Virus record (IMG/VR): IMGVR_UViG_3300023184_000159
Location: 1-55,903 of that record
Reading direction: 5' to 3' (one strand)
Source: a virus
Length of the DNA: 55,903 nucleotides
In this document: in pieces, positions 16,334 through 28,300 of the stretch
How positions within the stretch are numbered: the first letter of the stretch is position 1
Layout of the letters: each line of letters begins with the position of its first letter
Notes under the pieces: model-generated
Seen by the model: the letters and a program-made list of their open reading frames with translations, nothing else
Database searches by the model: none
Told to the model about the DNA's origin: nothing
Program-made: the position numbers and the translations under genes

Positions 16334-19300
16334 ATGGCGACTAACAAAAAATCAGTTAATTTCTTACCAGACTATTTAAAGTCAGATAAAAATTCTAAAT
16401 TTTTAGCCGGAACAATAGATCCATTAATTCAATCTCCTGAATTAGAACGAATTGATGGATTTGTTGGATCAATAATAACTCCAAATTTTAATCCTATTAC
16501 GGATTCTTATATTAAAGAAGATTCGGAGTTAAGATCAAACTATTCTCTCGAACCTGCCTTAGTTTTTAGAGACAAATCTTCCAATATTACCGATGTAGTT
16601 GCATTTGACGACATCATTAATGAAATTGGAATTCAGGGAGGTAAAGTTGATAATCTTGATAGATTATTTAGATCTAAATTTTATTCATATGATCCTTATA
16701 TTGATTGGGATAAGTTAGTAAATTATTCACAATACTATTGGTTATCTACCGGGCCTGATTCTATATTAATTGATGGTGATATTAATATTAATGACAGCAT
16801 TATTGGAAACTCTTCATATGTAATGCCCAATGGGTATGCTTTATCAAATGGTATGAAATTAAAATTTTCAACAACCGTATTACCTGAATTATATAGAGAT
16901 AAAGAATTTTATGTTGAGGGGGTTGGTAACAGTATTAAATTAATTGACATAAAATTATTAGATGTAAATGAACTATCAAATATAGTATATAACGAAACAT
17001 TTGATAGTGATAAATTTGATACATTTCCATTTGATGGTGATAAAAAATTACCATTAATTCCTGAATATGTTACAATTAATAGAGCCAGCTTAGATTTAAA
17101 TCCATGGACAAGATACAATCGTTGGTTTCATTCAGAAATAATTCGTATAACAGCAGAAATTAATAATCAACCATTTTTATTACCTTTAGAAGCTAGAGCA
17201 TTAAGACCTATTATTGAATTTAAACCTAACATACAATTATACAACTTTGGAAATAAAGGAATTGGTAGAATTTCTGTAATTGATACAGATACAACAGATG
17301 CATTTTCATCTGTAGATGGTACAATAGGATATTATGTTGACGGTGTATTGCTAGAAGAAGGCACCACTGTTATATTCAATGCCGATGTCCATGATAATGT
17401 TCGAGGAAAAATTTATACCGTAGAATATGATACATCTACAAAACCTTATATTCTTAGATTAATAGAATCAGTTACGCCTAATCTTTTAGAATCTATTGCT
17501 ATTAATTATGGTACATCTTATCAAGGAACCACCTGGCATTATAGCAGTTATGTTAATAACAATGGTGAAATTAAGAACCTATGGGTTAAATCTCAAGAAC
17601 ATAAAAAAATAAACCAATCACCTTTATTTGATTTATTTGATCATGATAACATTAGTTATACTGATAAAAATTCTAATTTTGTAGGATCTAAAATCTTTGG
17701 ATATGATATTGGGACAGGAACATCTGATAACATTTTAGGATTTCCTTTAAAATATAAAAACAGTGTAGGAGTTGGTAGTTATCTTTTCAAGAATTATTTC
17801 ATGACAGATACTATTGAGGTTATTACAGACGGTGTAAGTTCAATTATTTCTACTGGAGTTACATATTTTAAATTATTTAATACCTTAACATTAACCAATG
17901 TATGGAGTCTATTAACGGATTATCAAATTCCAATAATAGAAACACAAACAATATTAACAGCCACAAATACTGCATCTATATTATCAATTACATCAACCTC
18001 TGATATTTCTGTAATTGCATCAATTAATTCTGTTTTAACAACTGCTACATTATCAACTTCTACTCTAACACTTACATTTAATAAAACTCTCAATGTCAAC
18101 GATGTGCTATTGTTAAAGATCACATCTGATCAAATACCTAACAGTAATGGACATTACGATACTCCAATTAGCCTTACAAATAATCCATTAAATGGAAATA
18201 TATCTACTTTTACATTAAGTGAACTTAGCGATCATTTGTATACTATGATTAGCCGTATTAACACTTTTTCAGGATCTTTTCCTGGATTAAGTAATTTAAG
18301 AGATGTAAATGATTATTCAAAGTATGGAACCAGATTAATTATTAATGCTAACCCTATTGTTTTTGCACAAATATTTCTTGGCAAAAAAAATCATAATGTA
18401 GTTGATGCTATAAGACATGTTGGCGATCAATACAATCAATTCAAAATGAATTTGTTAACAGCTATGGACTTAGTTGATAGTCAATTATCGCCCGCCGACG
18501 CACTTGATAAAATTTTAATAGATATTAACAGTAATAAAGAATTGCATTCTTCATATTACAGATCTGATATGTTAGGATATGGATCTAATAAAATTAAAAG
18601 AACATATACAGTATCTAATCCTAACAATACACATTATCCAATTGGATTAGATTTTGATTTAACAACATTAAGTTTTAAATCTGTATTAATATATGTTAAT
18701 GATATACAACTAGTTAACGGAATAGATTATAGTTTTTTAATTGACGAGGTAATAATTTCTAAATTATTATCAGTTGGTGATATTATAGAAATATATTATT
18801 ATCCAGATACAATTGGTTCATTTGTACCGTCCACTCCAAGCAAGTTAGGGTTATATCCTGCATATCCTCCTAGTATATATAATGATGATTCATATTTAAG
18901 TTCTAATGTTGTAGTTATAAGAGGGCATGACGGCAGTATTATGCAATCATACGGAGACTATAGAGATGACATTGTACTTGAATACGAAAAAAGAATTTTT
19001 AATAATATAAAAGTTAAATATGATCCAACAATATTTGATATTAATTCTACAATTCCTGGAGTGTTCAGTAAAAACTCATATTTGTTATCAGATGTAAATG
19101 ATATATTAATAAAAGATTTTACCAAATGGGCCGGTGTATATAATATAGATACAACTATTAATAATATATATGATGCAGGAAATCCTTTTACATGGAACTA
19201 TACAACTGGTATCAATACTGTAACCAATACTGCTGTGCCTGGTTATTGGAGAGGTATTTACAAACAGTTTTATGATACAGACAAACCAGATACTAATCCA

Positions 19301-22300
19301 TGGGAAATGTTAGGATATATTTCTAAACCAAACTGGTGGGATACATATTACAGTTGGATTGATACAATTAAACGTAGTGCATTAATTTTAGCAATTACAA
19401 ACGGTTATACAGATGAGCCACCTTCAACAGTTGTAAATTCTAAGTATGCTCGACCTCAATTTTCTTCTATCATTCCAGTTAATAGTTTAGGCGAGTTATT
19501 AGCACCTTCTGAATTTTTAGTAAATGACGTAGGATATTATAATAAAATATCTGATTGGAAATTTGGAGATCATGGCCCAGCAGAGACTGCATGGAGAAGA
19601 AGTAGTTATTGGCCATTTGCATTAAATGCTGCTGCTGCATTACTTTATCCTTGTACATACACAACATCTATGTATGATACAAGTAGAATATCATCAAATA
19701 ATAACACAGGACAATTAACTTATTTAGAAGATGATTTATATTTAAATCCTAAAAAACTTTTAGTAGAAGGTTATAATAATGCACAAACAGCAGGATTTGG
19801 AGTCTATGTTGTTGAAAAAGGTATACAACGAAATTTAAATTATCTTGATATTTTAAAACAAGATTTAAACTATATTAATTTTAATTTATTTCATAAGATG
19901 GGTGGATTTGCTAGTAAAGATAAATTGCAGGTTGTTATTGACTCTATTGATCCGTTGTCACAAAGTCCTGGAGCAATCTTACCTCCAGAAAATTATAATT
20001 TATTATTGAATATAAGCAATCCGATTAAATCATCTAGCATTTCTGGTGTTATAATTCAAAAATTAAATAATAAATTCATCATAAAAGGATATGATGCACT
20101 TAATCCTTATTTTAATATAGTCTCACCTATTAAATTAAATTCGTCAGGTGCATTAACAATAGGAGGAAAGTCTGAAAAGTTTACAGAATGGTCTGGTGCA
20201 ATAACATCAACTGGACTAGGGGCAGTTGATATAACTGATCCAACAAATGTTACTTCACGTTATTATAAGCAAGGTCAGATTGTAAGATATAATAATAGAT
20301 ATTATCGTGTAAAAGTTGGACATGCCACACAATCTACATTTGATGTAACATTATTTTATCCGTTACCAGAGTTACCAATGGTAGGAGGAGCAACAGTACA
20401 ACTATCATCAAAATTTAATAATACAGTCATACAAATTCCATATGGTTCGCAATATTCTACAGTACAAGAAATTTACGATATATTAATAGGCTATGGTGCA
20501 TATCTTGAAAACCAGGGATTTATATTTGACGAATTTAATACTGAGCTTGATGAAGTAATGGATTGGAAATATACAGGCAAAGAATTTTTATACTGGACTA
20601 CACAAAACTGGGCAGATGGTAACTTAATTACATTAAGTCCGTTTGCAGATTATTTAAAATATTCATATAAGGATTCTATTGTTGATAATGTTTCAACAGG
20701 TGAGTATGAATATAGTTTATTAAAAGCTGACGGACAATCATTTCCTATTAATAATTTTAGACTAAGTCGAGAAGATGGCTTTTGTATCATTAATACCATA
20801 GATACATCAGAAGGTATATTTTTTGCTACTTTAAATTCTGTGCAAAAAGAGCACGGTATGTTTATTGATAACACTACAATTTTTAATGATACAATCTATG
20901 ACATTGAAACTGGATATAAGCAAAGAAGAATTAAAATAACAGGATTTAGAACAGCTGGATGGAATGGTGATTTATTAAGTCCTGGTTTTGTATATGATAA
21001 TGTTAAAATAATTGATTGGGTAGAATATGGTTCATATTTGCCAGGCACCGTTGTAATATATAATGGTACATATTATCAATCAAATGTAAAAATTCTTAAT
21101 GATAAAACTTTTGATTTTACCAAATGGAACAAATTAAATGGTAAACCTGAATCTAATTTATTACCTAACTTTGATTATAAAATAAATCAATTTGAAGATT
21201 TTTATAGTTTAGATATTGATAATTTTGATGTAGCTCAACAAAAATTAGCACAACATCTTACTGGATATACTCCACGGCAGTATCTTAATAGTATTATTAC
21301 AGATCCAATTTCACAGTATAAATTTTATCAAGGATTTATTAGAGAAAAAGGTACTAAAAATGCTATAGATAAATTATCCAAAGTTGGTAAATTTACTCGT
21401 CAGGGTGATATATCATTTGAAGAAGAGTGGGCATTTAGAGTTGGTGAGTATGGCGGTTTTTCAACTTATAATGAAATTGAATTTACTTTACAGGAAGAAT
21501 CAGAATTAGAAAATCCTTACCTTGTTAAATTTGTAAATAGTATTCCTTTGAATACAACTCCTTTAACAAATTATAAATTACCTTCTGATTTATTAATCAC
21601 CCCTAACGACTACGTATCATCATTAACATTTAATACCTATCCAAGTACATTTTCAGACACTAATTTTGAATTAACAACTGCTGGATATGTACGAGCAGAC
21701 GATGTTACTATTACTGCATACAATAAAAATAGTTTATTAGATATTGCTAATAATTCATTAATCCAAGAAGGCAACACTGTTTGGTTAGGATTTTTAGAAA
21801 ATGGAAGTTGGGACGTTTATAGATATACCAACGTATCTTCTAAGATTGCAGGAGTATATGTAAGTTCTCCAGGAGTGGATATCACATTCACAACAGACAT
21901 AAATCATAATTTATCAATAGGTGATATTGTATCTGTTGTAAGATTTAATGAGCAAGTAGACGGAATACATATTATTACAGACATTCCTAGATTAGATCAA
22001 TTTACAGTTTCATCAATATTAACTACAATTTCTAATTCTGACTTATTAAGTAATGGAATGTTATTTAAATTTGAAAAAGCTAGGTACAATGATGTTCAAG
22101 ATTTTATTAATAGCAATAATGCATCAAAGTTAAACTCTGGTGAAAAAATATGGATAGATAAAGGCACTAATGATAAATGGCAGGTATACGAAAAAATAGA
22201 AAATTATGATATTGGATATATCAATACTGCATCTATCACGACATTTGATCAACAATTTGGATATTCTATATATAGCCAAGAAAATAATAAAATATTGCTA

Positions 22301-25300
22301 ATGGCTGCTATAGGGCAATATAGTTCTACCAGATATGGAAATGTATCAGTTTATTTTAAAATTAAAAATGCATTAAGTAAAAGATTTGAATTTACTCTAA
22401 ATAGTAACAATCTCGGTTATTGTAATAATCAACTAAGCAATGAGTTTGGATATTCGTTATCGCATGACACTAATAAAGGATTATTTTTTGTCGGAGCACC
22501 CGCCGCATCAAATGTTAAACCACAATCTTTAACAAGTGGATCAGTTGTAATAGCAGATTCCAATTCTACTCCTAAAACATATATTAATGAAGGATTGGTA
22601 AAGATTAGTAGTTACGATAATGCAATTTCTGGAGAAAAAACTGAGAAAGTATTGGTAAATCCATATGGTACTGTTGGTAGTATTGCATCTCATGCAAGAT
22701 TTGGTCATTCTATATATACAAATAATGTTGATGTTAATACTAATACTACACTATTAGTTGGTGCACCTGGGGATAGTGTTAATACCTATACTGGAAAAGT
22801 TTACGCTTATAGTGTATCTAGAACAAATTATTACAAGGCTACAAAAGCCCAAGTGATATATGCTTACGCAAGTAATACGTTGGCAGAATTGTATCCATCG
22901 GAAGATACTTTATTATATTGGATGGTTACTGGATTAGAAACATTTAACCAAAAAATAATTAGTGACAGAATTGCTAATCCTTCATTAGCAGAAACTATCG
23001 ATATGGCAAGAGCAGCAGATGCAGTTGGTATTGCAGAAACTAGAGGTAATGTGGTTGCAGCATTCCAAAATCAAACCAATCCAGCTGCCCCATTATATCC
23101 TAGTGAATTGAAAATTAGATATTGGATGATTAACGGACTTGGACCAGATAATAGTACTTTTATTGCAGTAAATAATCAAGAGAGAAATTCAATAGCAGGA
23201 TATGGCGGTGATATTGATGCAGAACGTAAATTGGCAACAACAACATCTACTGTATCAGTTATTATTCATTCGTCTGGTCTTAATTTATATTCACCTAATA
23301 TTTTAAATACTGGTAGTCAGTTTGGAGATAAGATTGTAGGAAATATTACAGGTTCCTTAGTTGCAATTACTGCACCATATCATTATAGTACTATTACTAA
23401 TACTACAGGTATGGTACAATTGTTTGATATGACAAAGAGAATACCATACATTGATAATAGTGTAATAGTATCACCATTTGGAACAAACGATGTATTCGGA
23501 GATGATATTGCAATGTCGTCCAACGGAACATATATGATTGTATCGTCAATTAATGCTAGTAATTCAAATAAATCTTTTGGTAAAGTTGCAGTATATAAAT
23601 TTAAGGGTACTACTGCCACCGTACATCAAATTATAAATAACCCATTACCTCGTAGTGGAATGAAATTTGGTGTATCTATATCTATTAGTAATGATAATAA
23701 TATATTAACAATAAGTGCATTAGGTACTAATAATACAGAAACGTTAACATTTGATAAAACTTCTAAAAACGGAGAAACTGTATTTGATGGAGGAGTAACT
23801 AACTTTATCTCAAATATATCTAATTCTGGAGTTGTATATGTATATAGTAATTTAAATGATTATTTTATTCTTGCAGAAAAACTTTCAGACCCAGCAGCAA
23901 TAGCAGGAAACGGATTTGGATATTCTGTATTAGCCACAAATAATGATATATTTGTAGGTTCACCATCTATTACGACTATTTCAAGATTATTTGAATTTTA
24001 TAAAACGGATGAATCTGTTAATGGATTAAAATTACTTAGAGAACAACAAGATCTTGTTGATGTTTCAGGTATCAATAGAATAGCATTAATAGATTCATTT
24101 AAAGAAGAATTAGTTGAATACTTAGATGTAGTAGATCCATTAAAGGGAAAAATTGCAGGAATTGCCGAGCAAGAATTAAAATATAAAGCAGCATTTGACC
24201 CAGCAATATATTCAATTGGTACAGATCTATCAACAGTTGATACTGAATTAAGTTGGATTGACGATCATATTGGAGAATTATGGTGGGATTTAAGTACCGT
24301 AAAATACCAATGGTATGAGCAAGGTGATGAGATATTTAGAAAAAATAACTGGGGCAAGTTATTTCCTGGATCGACTATTGACATTTATGAATGGGTAAAA
24401 TCTGATCTACTACCGAGTGAGTGGGCTGCTCAAGCAGACACCAACGAAGGATTAACTAAAGGAATAAGTGGACAACCTAAATATCCTGATAATAGTGTTG
24501 TTTCTGTTAAACAGTTATTCAACAATGTAACAGGATCATTTGAGAATTTATATTTCTTTTGGGTAAAAAATAAAGTAACTGTTCCTAATGTTAAAAATAG
24601 AAGAATTAGTAGTTATCAAGTAGCTAGTATTATTTCTGATCCAGTTGCAAACGGTTTAAAATTTATTGAAATATTATCAGCAGATTCTTTAGCATTTGCT
24701 AATGTTCAGCCCATATTAGTTGGTAATAGAATAAATGCAAATATTGCTACTAATTTAAACAAAAATGAAATTCCTAAACATACCGAATGGATGCTAATAG
24801 CAGAAGGCAATAATAATCAAATGCCAGCACCGTTATTAGAGAAAAAATTAATTGACAGTTTATTAGGACACGATGCATTTGGTAGTGTTGTTCCTAGTAA
24901 TTTGCTAACTTATAGAAATAGATACGGAATAGGAATACGTCCTCAACAAACTTTATTTAAAGATAGAATAGAAGCATTAAGAAATCAAATTACATTTGTT
25001 AATTCTATTTTAATCAACGAAAGAATAACAGGAAATTATAATTTTAATAATCTAAATAGTTATGATCCCCAACCAGACGAATTATCTAGAGAATACGATA
25101 TAGTAGTTGGTGATTTTAATGAAATTAATAATATTATTACCTTACAGTTTGAACAAGCTTCAGTAACGTGTACTATTAATAATGGTAAAATAATATCAGT
25201 TGAAGTATCGGCATCAGGATACGGTTATAAATTTCCACCGTTGGTAACTATTATTTCAGACTCTGGTAAAGATGCTATTGTGTTAACCGAGATTGATAAT

Positions 25301-28300
25301 AAAGGACAAGTTATAAATGCAACAATATCAAATGCTGGAACTGGATATGTTGATGTTCCGTCATTAATAGTACGGCCACATACTGTTCTTGTTACTCATG
25401 ATTCAAGATATAATAATCGATGGACATCTCATCAATATAATTATAACTCTCGCAATACTACTCGTGATCCATGGATAATGTTTAAAAATCAGAAATACGA
25501 TACTCGTTCATATTGGAATAAAGTTGATTGGGTAGGTAAAAATTATAATTCTTTTAAAGATTACAAATACGTTATTGAAGGAACATATGGACTTTCTACA
25601 TTAGAAAACATTAAGGTTGGAGATTATGTAAAAGTTAATAACGTCGGTGATGGTAGATATATTATACTTGAAAAATTAGACGACTCTGTTATTGGAAATT
25701 TTTCTCCACAATATAATGTTGTTTATAGCCAAAACGGAACAATTCAAATATCTGAATCTTTATGGAAATTTTCTAATAAACATGTTGCCTATGATGACGC
25801 TACATTAGAAGAAACTTTATATGATCAAATACCTGATATAGAATTATATCGTATATTATTAGCATTAAAAGATGATATATTTGTTGGTAATCTTAAAGTT
25901 TATTGGAATAAATTCTTTTTTGCCGCAGTAAAATATGCATTAACTGAACAAAAATTATTAGACTGGGCATTTAAAACATCATTTATTAGTGTTAAAAATA
26001 CAATTGGTGAATTAGATCAAAGACCAGTATATAAATTAGATAATGAAAAATATTTTGAAGAATATGTTAAAGAGGTCAAACCATATCATACAAATATTAG
26101 AAATTATATATCAAAATATACATCATTTGAAGAAAATTCTACTTTATCATTTAGTGATTTTGATTCACCTTCTTATTATAATACTGTTACTGATAAATTT
26201 GAAGTTGTTACGCTTGCAAATACTACCTTAACAAATCAGCAACCATGGAAATCATGGGCAGACAATTATACATATTGTGTAGGTTTAATTTTTATAGCTA
26301 ATAATGGAGTTGGTTATACTCAAATACCAACAGTTACTATATCAGGTGGAGGTACAACTGTTACTTCAATTGCAACTGCCCAAGCCTATTTAAGAAATGG
26401 AAAAATTTATCAGATATTGGTAACTAATCCCGGTGCTGGATACACAAAAAATCCTGTAATTAACATATCCGGTGGAGGCCCAAATGTAACAGTAAACGCA
26501 ACGGCCTCTGCATCATTATTAAATTTGACCACTAGAAAAAATATCATAGGTTTAAGATTTGATAGAGTTTCTGCATATCCTGAAATTGGTAATATCAATG
26601 TCAATGACACTTTTATATGTTCAGGCAAACAGGATAAGTTTACATTATCCATATTGGCAGATAGAAGCAAATTAGATATTTTTCCTACTCTTGATGGAAA
26701 ATTAATATTATCAAATGATTACACAATTCAATATTATCGTGATGAAAACAAAGAATTATATTCTAGATTTGTATTTTTAAATTATATACCTATTAAAGAT
26801 CAAATATTTAAAATCTCTTATAAGAAAAGTATTGATTTATATACCGCGGCTGATAGAATAACAAAATTTAATACTTCTACTGATGCTATGTCATCATTTA
26901 TGTCAGGAGTAGAATATCCTAATAATATTATACAAGGCTTGCCATTTGAATACTCTGCATCTTGGGATAATGTTCAAAATAATGCAAAATATGATGTATC
27001 AGCATGGAGCGATATTGTAGGTTATTATGCTTCTGCAAAATTAATAAGAAACGTTCAAATAGGAACATCAACCTTATATCTTAGTACTACCACTGATATA
27101 TATCTAGGGCAAGTAATTAATATTTTAAATTCTACAACTAACCGTATACGACCAGATACCGTAGTTGTTGATATTAATACTACAGCAAGTACAATTACAA
27201 TTAGTCAACCATATTACATAATTAAAACAGTTAAATCAACTGCTACTAGTATAGGGTCAAATATTGTCATGACAACATCTAAACCATTTAATGGTGATAT
27301 TGTTTTAGGAGACACGGTAACTATAGCTGGAATAGATTATAGTCAATTTAATGGCCAGTACACTATTTCTTCTATATTAGATAATGATAAGTTTATTGTA
27401 AATGCTAAAGCTGTATTACCTACAACTGCTACAATACGTACATTTGATAATGCTAATGTTACCGTATCAACAATACCAGTAGCTATTAACACAGCATCTG
27501 TATTACTAAGTTATAGTAAAGATACATATTCAAAATCATTGGAAAACACCATAGTGGTCAATTTAATGATACCAGTTAACGAAATTGCAAGAATTAAAAT
27601 ATTTAAAGATAATGAAGCAGTAGAAATGCCTACAGGTATTCCTATCACAGGTCCTTATCCTAATAGCGAATATTATTACTTAACAGTAGATCCTATAACA
27701 AAGAATCAGATAGCAAATTTCTATCAAATGGGACATACAACGTATAAGTTGGAATTTTATGTTTACGGAAATACTAAAATTGAATTTTGGAAAACTGATA
27801 TAAATCAAGGCAATTTAGATTCAACTTTATCAGGAGGATCATGGGCATGGAATAATTCTATCGGAGGGCAAGGTGTTACCTTTACTTCAACTTCTGTTAT
27901 TTCTGGTAATACACCTATTATTATTGATGGAGATCAATTTGTAAATGAAAGATCTAGTTATTCACCAGAAGAATGTGTGAATGGACATGTATTAGATAGT
28001 TTAGGTGTTAATGTATATACCAAAGCAGAGACTTCATATCCAACAGTACTATCAGGCTCGTTTCCAGTGACCGCAGGAGTTTATACTTCTGCAACCTTAA
28101 GTGTTCCGGCAACACAATATGCAGGTATGATAGTTCATTTTAACGGAAAAATGTTTGATAGGGTAGATATTGTTGATTATGTATCTAGTTCTACACAATA
28201 TTACATGATTGGAAATACAATTTATATTAGACCACAAACGGTATCTGGTCGTATTGGCTATACAATGATAACCATAGGTGGTGATTATTCAGTACTTGAT

